Shown here: positions 1 through 7,711 of the stretch, one piece after another
Layout: each line of letters opens with the position of its first letter
Numbering within the stretch: position 1 is the stretch's first letter
Assembly: GCA_020851395.1 (NCBI GenBank)
Contig: JADZCW010000040.1
Coordinates: 1-39,992, forward strand
From: Phycisphaeraceae bacterium
GTDB taxonomy: Bacteria; Planctomycetota; Phycisphaerae; Phycisphaerales; Phycisphaeraceae
Direction of reading: 5' to 3'
DNA length: 39,992 bases
Position numbers and translations under genes: made by a program
Notes under the pieces: model-generated
Told to the model about the DNA's origin: nothing
Seen by the model: the letters and a program-made list of their open reading frames with translations, nothing else
The model's database searches: none

Positions 1-680
1 ATGGCGTGGAAGAAGAACTCGTTGACCATGAAGTCGAGCCAGTCAGCCATGCGGCGGTCGAGCTCGTCGTAGGGACGGCGGGGCTGCCAGACCTCCATGG
101 CGTGGGCGTGGCTGACGGGCTTGTCGGAGTACTGGCGGATCAGGTGGAAGGCCAGGCCATGGGCGCGGAGCATGTTGAGCTTGGTGTTGCCCTGTTCGAA
201 GGGGACATTGGAGTTGAACTCGTTAAAGGGCAGCCAGCCGGCGACGCGGGAGGCGATGCGGGGGACGATTTTGTTAAGGAATCGCTCCCAATAACGGAGG
301 TTCACGCGCTTGTTGAAGCCGCCCAGGGCGGTGAACCAGGCGGGCTCGACGAAGTGGTAGAAACAGACCCAGGGCTGGATGCCCTTGGCGAGCAGGCGGT
401 CGATCAGGTCGTCGTAGTGGTCGATGGCGGACTCATCGAAGCGGCCCTCCTCGGGCTCGACGCGGACCCAGTTGATGGAGAAGCGATAGACCTGGTGGCC
501 GAGCTGAGCGATCAGGTCGACGTCCTGCTTGTACATCTCCCAGTGATTGGAGCCCAGGCCGCAGGCGTCGAGGCCATTGGGGCCTGGGGGGTGGCCCTCA
601 ACTTGATAAGCGCTGGTGGCGGAGCCCCACACGAACCCCTTGGGGAACTCCATGGCGGGGAGGCTGAAGATGTCGTACAT
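1..680 (-). CDS. Family 1 glycoside hydrolase (beta-glycosidase), partial at the window edge
   Basis: Read on the minus strand from the ATG at 680, which has AGGAAG 8 nt upstream. The gene is open to the window edge, so about 226 N-terminal residues are visible. They begin MYDIFSLPAMEFPKGFVWGS and carry the GH1 N-terminal pattern (FPKGFVWGSATSAYQVEG), then YRFSINWVRVEPEEGRFD and the acid/base region GWLPFNEFNSN, where the usual NEP is NEF. The C-terminal nucleophile region lies outside the window. GH1 enzymes hydrolyse beta-glucosides, beta-galactosides and related glycosides with retention of configuration. No signal peptide is seen, so it is probably cytoplasmic. It follows the RACo-like gene by 56 bp on the same strand and is probably co-transcribed with it, which suggests a sugar-linked substrate for the adjacent methyl-transfer genes (inference). 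The exact glycoside cannot be told. Confidence 0.9.
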   Translation of the reverse strand, partial: MYDIFSLPAMEFPKGFVWGSATSAYQVEGHPPGPNGLDACGLGSNHWEMYKQDVDLIAQLGHQVYRFSINWVRVEPEEGRFDESAIDHYDDLIDRLLAKGIQPWVCFYHFVEPAWFTALGGFNKRVNLRYWERFLNKIVPRIASRVAGWLPFNEFNSNVPFEQGNTKLNMLRAHGLAFHLIRQYSDKPVSHAHAMEVWQPRRPYDELDRRMADWLDFMVNEFFFHA

Positions 681-702
681 GTCTTGCGCTTCCTGATCGC
701 TG

Positions 703-715
703 CCCCCGGAAGTTT
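703..715 (-). repeat. C-tract motif copy A
   Basis: CCCCCGGAAGTTT on the plus strand (AAACTTCCGGGGG in the direction of transcription), in the 56-bp gap between the RACo-like gene and the GH1 gene. First of nine intergenic copies. Confidence 0.6.
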
Positions 716-736
716 GAACCGGTGGCCTATGGTCGA

Positions 737-2431
737 TCATGGTAGCGAAAGCTGGTCGATGTATCGGTCCTCGAAGCCGGGATCGAGGTTGAGCTCGATG
801 ACCTGCATGCTCCGGCCGAGGCGGGCGAGCTCGGGGAGGAGGCCGCGGTCGACCAGGGCCATGTAGGCGCCGCCGAGGGAGGAGTTGCCGACGAGCTTGA
901 TCTGGTGAGGCGTAAAGCCGGGGAGGAGGCCGCAGGCGATGGCATGGACGATATCCATGTGCATTCCGAAACCGCCGGCGAGGTAAAGGGTCTTGACGTC
1001 GCTCGGTTGCAGGCCGACACGGTCGAGGAGAGTCAGGATGCCCGCGGCGATGGCGGCCTTGGCCTGGAGCAGGCGGGCGATGTCGGTCTCGGAGATCAGG
1101 ATGTCGCGGCGGCCCTGGCCCTGGGCGATGCGGTAGGCGCGGCCGTGGTCGGCGTCCTGGATGATGCTCGAGGTCAGGGGGATGGGCGGGGGATCGTTGA
1201 ACCGGCCGGCGGGGGTGAGAAGGTTGACGCGGCGGGCCTGGGCGAGGAAGTCTACGTAGCCCGAGCCGCAGATGCCCAGGGCGCTGCCGGGACGGGCGCC
1301 GGGACGCTCCGCGCCGATGACTTCCATGATGGGGGCGAGGCTGCCGTCCTCGAAGCGATAGTGACTGACCGCCCCGTCGCCGGCGCGGATGCCCGAGGAG
1401 AGGCCGGCGCCCTCGAAGGCGGGGCCGGCGGCGGTGGCGCAGCACCAGATCTGGTCGCCTTGCTTGAGGAGGATCTCACCGTTGGTGCCGACGTCGACGA
1501 GGAGGCTCGGGCCGTCGTCGTAGGACAGGCCGCTGACGATTGCGCCGGCGCAGAGGTCGGCGCCGACGTAGGCCGAGGCCCCGGGAAGGAGATGAACCTC
1601 GCCGACGTTGTCCAGGCCGAGCGATGCGCCCGTGTGCACGCGATGGTCGAGGAACTTGGGGGTAAACGGCACCATGCCCATGGGGCTGGGATCCTCGCCG
1701 ACGAGCAGGTGGAGCATCGTCGTGTTGGCGGCGACGGTCATGCCGGCGACGGCGGGAGTTGCTGAGCCGTTGGCGTCGACGCCGGCCTGCTGGAGGGCTT
1801 GGCGCAGCAGCGGGGCGAGGGTGTTCTCGACGACCTCTTTCTGGAGCTGGCGGATCATCGCGGGATCGGTCATGCAGAGGTTGATGCGGGTCAGCACGTC
1901 GTCGCCGAGGTGCATCTGCCGGTTGAAGCCGGCGGCGCGGGCGACGACCTCGCCGGTGATCAGGTCCACGAGCATGACCACGACGGTGGTCGTGCCGATG
2001 TCCACGGCGGCGCCGAGCATTGACGTGGTCGTTCGGATCAACGGGTCCTTCGCGCCACTGACCTGGAGGGAGAAATCACTGACGACCTGGGGCTCGTAGG
2101 CGAGCATCGAGCGCAGGGGCAGGTGCAGGCGGAGCGTGTCACACGTGCCGGCGCGATAGTCGCACCCCCGGAAGGGTGTGGGGTCGCCAGTCGCGTCGGC
2201 AGAGCGGTTAAGTGTGCTGCCGTCGCGGATCGAAACGAGCGAGCCCTCGACGAGGTCGATGACGCAGCCCTGGCAGATGCCTCGCTGGCCGCAGCGGGTG
2301 TTCAGCGGCCAGTCCTGGCGGCGGAGGATGTCGGCCAGGGAACGATCGCGCTCCTTGGCGTCGATCCGGACGTGCGACCAGGGCTGCGGCTCGCCGGGGG
2401 CCTGCACCCACAGATCCAGGGGTTGCGACAT
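737..2431 (-). CDS. RACo-like corrinoid activation protein (2Fe-2S ferredoxin plus ASKHA domain)
   Basis: A 564-residue protein. The N-terminal ferredoxin-like domain carries C47, C53, C56 and C97, a plausible 2Fe-2S set. After it comes a middle domain and a C-terminal ASKHA-type ATPase domain (RACo C-terminal, DUF4445) with DIGTTT at 144-149, DVGTNGEI, AGPAFEGAGLSSGIRAG and LAGGFG. Known relatives (RACo, RamA) use ATP to reduce inactive Co(II) corrinoid proteins back to Co(I). The RamA-type C-terminal 4Fe-4S domain is absent. I choose the ATG at 2431 because AAAGGA lies 7 nt upstream; a GTG two codons earlier directly abuts that site. The gene starts 12 bp after the DUF1638 gene. Its probable client is the corrinoid protein encoded divergently at 3528. 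Confidence 0.93.
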   Translation of the reverse strand: MSQPLDLWVQAPGEPQPWSHVRIDAKERDRSLADILRRQDWPLNTRCGQRGICQGCVIDLVEGSLVSIRDGSTLNRSADATGDPTPFRGCDYRAGTCDTLRLHLPLRSMLAYEPQVVSDFSLQVSGAKDPLIRTTTSMLGAAVDIGTTTVVVMLVDLITGEVVARAAGFNRQMHLGDDVLTRINLCMTDPAMIRQLQKEVVENTLAPLLRQALQQAGVDANGSATPAVAGMTVAANTTMLHLLVGEDPSPMGMVPFTPKFLDHRVHTGASLGLDNVGEVHLLPGASAYVGADLCAGAIVSGLSYDDGPSLLVDVGTNGEILLKQGDQIWCCATAAGPAFEGAGLSSGIRAGDGAVSHYRFEDGSLAPIMEVIGAERPGARPGSALGICGSGYVDFLAQARRVNLLTPAGRFNDPPPIPLTSSIIQDADHGRAYRIAQGQGRRDILISETDIARLLQAKAAIAAGILTLLDRVGLQPSDVKTLYLAGGFGMHMDIVHAIACGLLPGFTPHQIKLVGNSSLGGAYMALVDRGLLPELARLGRSMQVIELNLDPGFEDRYIDQLSLP

Positions 2432-2442
2432 CGACACTTCCT

Positions 2443-3225
2443 TTAACGAATCGGTTCACCGCGGAGGGTCACGGCGCGCACGACGCCGGCGTCGGGGGCG
2501 GCCTCGCACGCCTGCCCGGGCTCGAGGACGAGGAATCGCTCGGCGTCCCAGCGGCCCATCAAGAGGTCGATCAGCAGTCGCGGGTCGCCCTTCTGGGCGT
2601 CGAAGGACCAGTTCAGCCACTTGGCGCAGTCGCGGGTGTACTGCACGTCTTTCTCGTCCACGCCCACGCCGAGGTCGACCCAGACGGCGCGGTCGTACTT
2701 GGTCATCCACTGCTGCTCCATCTGGACGAGGTACTCGGCGTTGTCCCGGCCGTAGAGCTGGACGTACTTCTCGAGCAGGCCCTGGTAGCGCAGCGGACCC
2801 GGCGGGGTGTGGTGCTTGTTCCACCCGGGGGAGTACCAGTACGTGCCGGGGTATTGAGACACGTAGTCGGCGTAGCGCTGGTGGTCGCCCAACAGCAGGG
2901 TGATGCAGTCATGGGCGCGGGCCATGACGAGCTGGCAGCGCTTGGCGGCCACCCCCTCCACCCCCCTGCTGCACAGGCCGTAACCCAGGACGATGGCCTG
3001 GGCGTCGGTCGTCTGCTCGACCCGATCGACCGCGGTCTGGAGATCGATGCGGAGTTTGGGCGGCTCGTTGTGCAGGCCCTGGGGCATGACCTCGAGATGG
3101 ACAATATGACCCATCTGTTGCGTGAAATGACGGATCTCATTCTCCATCACGGCGCAGGTGATCACGGCGATCCGCGGGGGCGGAGTCGTGGGAACGGTCT
3201 GCTGAGCGTTGGCGTGGTCGGGCAC
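2443..3225 (-). CDS. DUF1638 family protein
   Basis: A 260-residue protein beginning MPDHANAQQTVPTTPPP, with the DUF1638 pattern: IAVITCAVMENEI near the N-terminus, AIVLGYGLCSRGVEGV, a conserved ARAHDCITLLLGD segment, then GTYWYSPGWNKH. The conserved cysteines and histidines suggest a metal or cofactor site, but the biochemical role of the family is not known to me. DUF1638 genes commonly sit next to RACo-type activators and corrinoid methyltransferases, which is exactly the arrangement here, so a role in corrinoid reactivation or maturation is a fair inference. It is the first gene of the leftward unit DUF1638-RACo-GH1. No signal peptide or membrane segment is visible. Confidence 0.88.
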   Translation of the reverse strand: MPDHANAQQTVPTTPPPRIAVITCAVMENEIRHFTQQMGHIVHLEVMPQGLHNEPPKLRIDLQTAVDRVEQTTDAQAIVLGYGLCSRGVEGVAAKRCQLVMARAHDCITLLLGDHQRYADYVSQYPGTYWYSPGWNKHHTPPGPLRYQGLLEKYVQLYGRDNAEYLVQMEQQWMTKYDRAVWVDLGVGVDEKDVQYTRDCAKWLNWSFDAQKGDPRLLIDLLMGRWDAERFLVLEPGQACEAAPDAGVVRAVTLRGEPIR

Positions 3226-3461
3226 GTCGGAATTCCGTGAAATACCCTGTCAAATCAGCCTTTTTGGGCCTCGTATCCACCGGCGCATCGCACGCCGGCC
3301 CTCTCTTTCGTACCCTCAACCGACGCTCCGCTCAAGCCGCGAGGAGCGTCCAGCTCTTTCCCCGCGAGGGCGGCGTGGTGGATCACCATGTTGTCCGACC
3401 TGGCCTTCGTTTCGAACATTCGTAGAGAGGTCCCCCCTTGAACCATCGGCACTCAATGATA

Positions 3462-3483
3462 CGCTCTGTTTTTAAACAAAGCG
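3462..3483. promoter_or_regulatory. Operator-like inverted repeat 1
   Basis: Two 10-bp arms, CGCTCTGTTT and AAACAAAGCG, separated by TT and complementary except for one pair. Its AT-rich centre is unlike the surrounding GC-rich sequence. The geometry suits a dimeric repressor or activator; the regulator is not identifiable. Confidence 0.5.
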
Positions 3484-3502
3484 TCAAACGATCCTTTGAC
3501 GC
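3481..3502. promoter_or_regulatory. Operator-like inverted repeat 2
   Basis: A perfect 8-bp inverted repeat, GCGTCAAA and TTTGACGC, with a 6-bp spacer. It overlaps the first repeat by 3 bp and ends 25 bp before the corrinoid-protein start codon. It could be a second operator or an RNA hairpin in the leader. Confidence 0.5.
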
Positions 3503-3527
3503 TGTTCCTTCACAGGAGTTCGTCACC

Positions 3528-4157
3528 ATGGCTGATCTGAACGCCCTCAAGGAAGCTGTCATCAAGGGCGATCGCGCCGGCGCCACCAAGCTGACCAAGG
3601 AACTGCTCGCCGCCGGCACGCCGCCCAAGGCGGTGCTCGACGAGGGACTCGTGGCGGGGATGGCGGTGGTCGGGGCGCGGTTCAAGAAGAACGAGGTCTT
3701 CGTGCCCGAGGTGCTGATCGCGGCGCGGGCGATGAAGGAGGCGATGACCATCCTTGAGCCGGTGCTGGTCAAGGCCGGCATCAAGCCCGCGCACACGGCC
3801 ATCATCGGCACCGTGCAGGGCGACCTGCACGACATCGGGAAGAACCTGGTGGCCATGATGTGGAAGGGCGCGAACTTCGGCGTGGTCGACCTGGGCACGA
3901 ACGTCTCGCCGCAGCGGTTCGTCGACGCGGCGCAGGAGCACAAGGCGTCGATCGTGGGGCTGTCCTCGCTGCTGACGACGACCATGCCGGCGATGAAGCA
4001 GGCGGTCGTCGCCCTGCGGGCGGCCAACGTGACGTCCAAGATCCTCATCGGCGGCGCGCCGGTGACGCAGGCGTTCGCCCAGGAGATCGGGGCTGACGGC
4101 TACGCCCCGGACGCGGCGAGCGCCGTGGACGTGGCGAAGAAACTCGTCACCACCTAA
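3528..4157 (+). CDS. Corrinoid (cobalamin-binding) methyl-carrier protein
   Basis: A 209-residue two-domain protein of the MtaC/MtbC type. Residues 1-85 form the helical cap domain, with VPEVLIAARAMKEAM. Residues 86-209 form the Rossmann-like B12 domain with GDLHDIGKNLV, in which H101 is the expected lower axial ligand, then SIVGLSSLLTTTMPAM and KILIGGAPV. It carries the methyl group on Co(III) between a substrate-specific methyltransferase and an acceptor methyltransferase. The ATG at 3528 is chosen because CAGGAG precedes it by 9 nt; an upstream in-frame extension crosses the operator repeats and has no family match. It heads the rightward unit and faces the activator genes across the divergent promoter. 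Confidence 0.95.
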   Translation: MADLNALKEAVIKGDRAGATKLTKELLAAGTPPKAVLDEGLVAGMAVVGARFKKNEVFVPEVLIAARAMKEAMTILEPVLVKAGIKPAHTAIIGTVQGDLHDIGKNLVAMMWKGANFGVVDLGTNVSPQRFVDAAQEHKASIVGLSSLLTTTMPAMKQAVVALRAANVTSKILIGGAPVTQAFAQEIGADGYAPDAASAVDVAKKLVTT

Positions 4158-4166
4158 CCCCCCCCA

Positions 4167-4179
4167 CCCCCGGAAGTTT
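4167..4179 (+). repeat. C-tract motif copy B
   Basis: CCCCCGGAAGTTT in the gap after the corrinoid-protein gene. Its core forms a small hairpin, CCGGAA-GTTTA-TTCCGG (4170-4186). Confidence 0.6.
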
Positions 4180-4216
4180 ATTCCGGTTGTTCAAATGTAA
4201 CGCTTGTTTGCCGTGA

Positions 4217-4238
4217 CCTGAGCACCGCATCGCTCAGG
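4217..4238 (+). other. Intergenic hairpin before the first methyltransferase gene
   Basis: A perfect 7-bp stem, CCTGAGC and GCTCAGG, with an 8-nt loop, just before the ribosome-binding site of the gene at 4256. There is no T-tract, so it is more likely a processing or stability element than a terminator. Confidence 0.4.
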
Positions 4239-4255
4239 CTGGAGATCCTTCGCGC

Positions 4256-5314
4256 ATGGACAGGCAGTATTATCTCGACCTAGCCGCCCAGGGACTCCGC
4301 ATGCCCATCGGCACGGACCTGGTGCTGCATGAGCGGGCGGATGCCCAACAGACTGTCGTCGATGGGCGCAGGCTCGGACAGGTCGTCGTCGAGTCGGCGA
4401 GGCGGTACCGGACGCCGCTGGCGATGCCGCTGATGGACCTGGCGATCGAGAAGGCGTGGCTGCTGAGCATCCTGGGGGTGCCGGCCGAGCAGCATGAGAC
4501 GTATCAGTTTGCCACGCCGCCCGAGATCGACATGCGGAAACTTGACGCGGCGCTGGCGTCGACCGGAACGCCTCGGCTGACGGCCACGGTGGAGGCGGTG
4601 CGGCTGGTGGCGCGTGAGACGGAGCTGCTGCCGGTGGGGATGAGCATCGGGCCGTTCTCGCTGACGACGAAGATGATGCTGGACCCGATCACGCCGGTGT
4701 TCCTGGCGGGGTCGGGATTGACGGCTGCGGATGAGCCGGAGGTGGCGCTGTTCACGACGCAGCTGGCGATCAGTGAAAAAGTAATCCACGCGTCGCTGCG
4801 CCGGCAGATCGAGGCGGGGGCAAGGATGATCGTCGTCTGCGAGCCGGCGGCGAATACCACTTTTATTTCCCCGAACCAGATGGCGGACGGGTCGGATGTG
4901 TTCGAGCGGTTCATCATCGAGCCCAATCGGCGGCTGCGGAAGCTGCTGAACGAGCACGGCGTCGACCTGTTCCTGCACGACTGCGGGGAGCTGACGGATG
5001 AGATGCTGCGGCGGTTAGTTATGCTCGATCCGGCGGTCCTGAGCCTGGGGGCGAGCAGGACGCTCTGGCTCGACGCGGCGATCGTGCCCAAGACAACGGT
5101 GCTGTACGGGAACCTGCCGACCAAGCGGTTCTATTCCGATGAGCTGACGCCGGTGGGGCTGATCGAGAAGATGACGCGCGAGCTGATCGGGCGGATGCGC
5201 GAGGTCAGGCACCCGTTCATCCTCGGGTCAGAGTGCGACGTGCTCTCGGTGACGGGGGCTCACGACGCGATCAGCCGGAAGGTCCGGGCGATGCTGGACT
5301 GCCCGGCGTCCTGA
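4256..5314 (+). CDS. URO-D-family corrinoid methyltransferase (MtaA/CmuA-like, zinc type)
   Basis: A 352-residue protein of the uroporphyrinogen decarboxylase fold used by cobalamin-dependent methyltransferases such as MtaA, MtbA and CmuA. It keeps a plausible zinc site: H241 and C243 in FLHDCGELTD, and C327 in ILGSECDV. In the family this zinc activates a thiol or binds the methyl-accepting or donating substrate. GGAG lies 11 nt before the ATG. The gene is 98 bp downstream of the corrinoid protein on the same strand, so that protein is its likely partner. The substrate is not determinable. Of the four URO-D-like proteins in this locus it is the only one with the HxC zinc motif. Confidence 0.88.
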   Translation: MDRQYYLDLAAQGLRMPIGTDLVLHERADAQQTVVDGRRLGQVVVESARRYRTPLAMPLMDLAIEKAWLLSILGVPAEQHETYQFATPPEIDMRKLDAALASTGTPRLTATVEAVRLVARETELLPVGMSIGPFSLTTKMMLDPITPVFLAGSGLTAADEPEVALFTTQLAISEKVIHASLRRQIEAGARMIVVCEPAANTTFISPNQMADGSDVFERFIIEPNRRLRKLLNEHGVDLFLHDCGELTDEMLRRLVMLDPAVLSLGASRTLWLDAAIVPKTTVLYGNLPTKRFYSDELTPVGLIEKMTRELIGRMREVRHPFILGSECDVLSVTGAHDAISRKVRAMLDCPAS

Positions 5315-5420
5315 ATAACGCGGCGTCGCTCACAAAACGGTGACGAGGTAACATCAGTCTGACTCTTCATGAAACATCTACACGTGCTTCCCCCTTTGAA
5401 GGGCATAAGGAGCATTCGTC

Positions 5421-6452
5421 ATGGCTCGATTCTCGAAAGCACAGGACATCAAGGTCGGCGTCATCGGGTACGGCGGCGCGTTCAACATGGGCAAGGCGCA
5501 CCTGGAGGAGATGAAGCGGGCGGGGATGACGCCCGTGGCAGTGGCGGAGATCGACGAGAAACGGCTGGAGGTCGCCCGTCAGGACTTCGCGGGGATCGAG
5601 ACGTACAACTCGGCGGCGAAGATGCTCAAGGAGTCGGACGTCCACCTGCTGGCGATCATCACGCCGCACAACACGCACGCGGCGTTGTCGCTGCAGTGCC
5701 TGCGGGCGGGGCGGCACGTGGTGTGCGAGAAGCCGTTCGCCATCACGACGGCGGAGTGCGACAGGATGATCGCCGAGGCCAAGAAGCGCAAGCTCGTGGT
5801 CTCGACGTATCACAACCGCCACTGGGACGGGTGCATCCTGCACGCCCTGGACCGAATCAAGAAGGGTGCGATCGGGCAGGTGGTCCGGATCGAGGCCCAC
5901 ATGGGCGGGCACGGCAAGCCCGGGGACTGGTGGCGGTCGAGCAAGTCCATCTCGGGGGGGATCCTCTACGACTGGGGGGTGCACCTGCTCGAGTACTCGT
6001 TGCAGATCATCACCTCGCCGATCGTGGAGGTCAGCGGATTCGCCAAGACCGGGCACTGGGCGCCGCAGAGCAAGTGGAAGCAGGACGCCAACGAGGACGA
6101 GGCGTTCGCCGTGGTGCGGTTCAAGTCGGGGCAGTGGCTGACGCTGTGCATCACGAGCATCGACGGCAACGCCAAGCGTGGGCAGATGGAGATCACCGGG
6201 ACGCAGGGGACGTACATCCTGGACTACCGCACCTGGGAGATCATCCGCCACGAGGGCGGCGAGAAGGTCGTCACGTCGGGGAAGAATCCGGATTCGCAGG
6301 GCTACCGTCTCTACCAGAACGTGGCGGACCATCTGATCAAGGGAACGCCCTTGGTCATCACCGGCGAGTGGGCGCGGCGGCCGATCCATATTCTGGACCT
6401 GGCGAATCAGAGCGTGCTCAAGGGCAAGACGCTCAGGGCCCGTTATGCGTAG
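5421..6452 (+). CDS. Gfo/Idh/MocA family NAD(P)-dependent oxidoreductase
   Basis: A 343-residue protein. The N-terminal Rossmann domain starts KVGVIGYGGAFNMGKAH. The family EKP motif (HVVCEKPFAIT) follows, then the C-terminal alpha/beta domain with GGILYDWGVHLLEY, where aspartate and histidine occupy the usual catalytic region. The family oxidises, reduces or epimerises sugars, inositols and related polyols. AAGGAG lies 8 nt before the ATG. No export signal is seen, so it is cytoplasmic. Its position between methyltransferase genes, together with the GH1 gene, points to a carbohydrate substrate for this locus (inference). The exact substrate cannot be read from the sequence. Confidence 0.92.
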   Translation: MARFSKAQDIKVGVIGYGGAFNMGKAHLEEMKRAGMTPVAVAEIDEKRLEVARQDFAGIETYNSAAKMLKESDVHLLAIITPHNTHAALSLQCLRAGRHVVCEKPFAITTAECDRMIAEAKKRKLVVSTYHNRHWDGCILHALDRIKKGAIGQVVRIEAHMGGHGKPGDWWRSSKSISGGILYDWGVHLLEYSLQIITSPIVEVSGFAKTGHWAPQSKWKQDANEDEAFAVVRFKSGQWLTLCITSIDGNAKRGQMEITGTQGTYILDYRTWEIIRHEGGEKVVTSGKNPDSQGYRLYQNVADHLIKGTPLVITGEWARRPIHILDLANQSVLKGKTLRARYA

Positions 6453-6470
6453 CAGGCGCCGACGCCTGCT
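6451..6470 (+). other. Intergenic hairpin overlapping the oxidoreductase stop codon
   Basis: A perfect 8-bp stem, AGCAGGCG and CGCCTGCT, with a CCGA loop. It starts within the TAG stop codon and ends 9 nt before the next ATG. It may limit readthrough or occlude initiation of the following gene; no T-tract is present. Confidence 0.4.
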
Positions 6471-6479
6471 CTTGTTCCC

Positions 6480-7565
6480 ATGCCTGCCGAACTGACCAGC
6501 CGTGATCGTGTCAACAGGATGATGGAGCACCGCGATCACGATCGGGTGCCCCGGCAGGACGGTTACTGGCCGGAGACGATCGCACGTTGGGAAGGCGAGG
6601 GGCTGCGCGGCGGCGAGCAGACGGTTCGCACGATGCTGCGACGTGATTTCGCCGGGCTGTGCTGGAGCTGGCCCCGGCCGTTCCCCGGACGCAGCGAGCT
6701 GCTGGAGGAGGATGAGCAGACACGGGTGATCATCGACGGCTTCGGACAGAAGACCCGCGAATGGAAGAGCCGCTCCGGCACGCCCGAGCACCTGGGCTGG
6801 GAGTGCGACAGCCCCCGGAAGTGGAGAGAGGTGTTTCGTCCGGCTCTGCTCGGGACGGGGCTGCATGTGAGTGTCGAGGAGTCGCGGAAGGGCTTCGCCG
6901 AGGCGCGCAGGCGCGGGGCCTGGTGCCACTTCAGCGGGGTGGAGGGGTTCGAGGCCACACGCAAGATGCTCGGCGATGAGATGTCGCTGATGGCCATGGC
7001 GGAGGACCCGCAGTGGATCCGCGACGTGTCGGCTGTGCACACCGACGTGCTGCTGCGCGATTTCAATGCGCTGTGGGACGCGGGGGTGCATCCCGACGGG
7101 GTGTGGATCTACGGGGACATGGCATTCAACCACGCGACGGTCTGCTCACCAGCGATGTACCGCGATCTGATCTGGCCCGACCACAAGCGCCTGGCTGATT
7201 GGGCGCACCAGCATGGGTGCAAGTTCATCTACCACACCGATGGACGGATCCACGCGGTGCTGGACCTTTACGTCGAGGCGGGGTTCGACTGCCTCCAGCC
7301 CCTCGAGGCCAAGGCGGGGATGGACGTCCGGGAGCTGTGCCCGGCGTACGGTGACCGGCTGGCGATGTTCGGGAACATCGACATGACCGTGGCCGGGACG
7401 AACGACCGCGAGAAGGTCGAGCACGAGGTGCGCAGCAAGCTCGCGGCAGGGATGGCAACGAAGGCGTATGCGTATCACTCGGATCACTCGGTGCCCCCGA
7501 CGGTGAGTTGGGAAACGTATCAATGGATCGTTGAGTTGCTGGACAGGTATGGGAATTATGCTTGA
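6480..7565 (+). CDS. URO-D-like methyltransferase family protein (HxDG type)
   Basis: A 361-residue URO-D-fold protein beginning MPAELTSRDRVNRMMEHR, the usual opening of the planctomycete members of this family. The position of the zinc HxC motif holds FIYHTDGRIHAVLD (H252, D254), so the cysteine ligand is replaced by aspartate. A conserved C-terminal segment reads HSDHSVPPTVSWETYQW. It lies 27 bp after the oxidoreductase gene, with a hairpin in the gap and no strong ribosome-binding site. It is probably a substrate-specific methyltransferase or a divergent enzyme of the same fold; biochemical function is unproven. Confidence 0.8.
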   Translation: MPAELTSRDRVNRMMEHRDHDRVPRQDGYWPETIARWEGEGLRGGEQTVRTMLRRDFAGLCWSWPRPFPGRSELLEEDEQTRVIIDGFGQKTREWKSRSGTPEHLGWECDSPRKWREVFRPALLGTGLHVSVEESRKGFAEARRRGAWCHFSGVEGFEATRKMLGDEMSLMAMAEDPQWIRDVSAVHTDVLLRDFNALWDAGVHPDGVWIYGDMAFNHATVCSPAMYRDLIWPDHKRLADWAHQHGCKFIYHTDGRIHAVLDLYVEAGFDCLQPLEAKAGMDVRELCPAYGDRLAMFGNIDMTVAGTNDREKVEHEVRSKLAAGMATKAYAYHSDHSVPPTVSWETYQWIVELLDRYGNYA

Positions 7566-7711
7566 GGCGGCTGATCGCTGCTCGGAATTGATGACCGGCA
7601 TTTGACGGGCTGTCCTAGATCCGCGGAAATTCAGGAAAATGTGCCGGCCGGGTTAATCCTCGGGCCGGCGATGTGCATCCTTTCTGTGGAAGGCCTTCCA
7701 AGAGGTGCGAT

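Larger units (their letters stand above)
3226..3527. promoter_or_regulatory. Divergent intergenic region between DUF1638 and the corrinoid protein gene
   Basis: About 300 bp without a convincing gene; the short ORFs here have no homology I recognise. On the minus strand a TTGACA occurs at 3248-3253, 22 bp before the DUF1638 start, without a clear -10. On the plus side TTGAAC at 3438-3443 is followed after 16 bp by a weak TACGCT. Two overlapping inverted repeats lie just upstream of the corrinoid gene (listed separately). The region therefore probably controls both transcription units. Confidence 0.5.

Noticed and set aside
6..866. 286-codon frame on the plus strand at the left edge
   Set aside because: The minus strand encodes a convincing GH1 N-terminus over this region; the plus-strand product is low in complexity and has no matches.
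3237..3452. Small open frames in the divergent promoter region
   Set aside because: They overlap operator-like repeats, have poor start sites and no family resemblance.
5367..7133. 588-codon frame on the minus strand
   Set aside because: Antisense to the Gfo/Idh oxidoreductase and the HxDG methyltransferase genes; Arg/Pro/His-rich and without motifs.
7642..7670. GC hairpin before the sigma-PheS gene (GCCGGCC with GGCCGGC)
   Set aside because: A 7-bp GC stem with a 13-nt loop and no T-tract is expected by chance in this composition; not claimed as a terminator.
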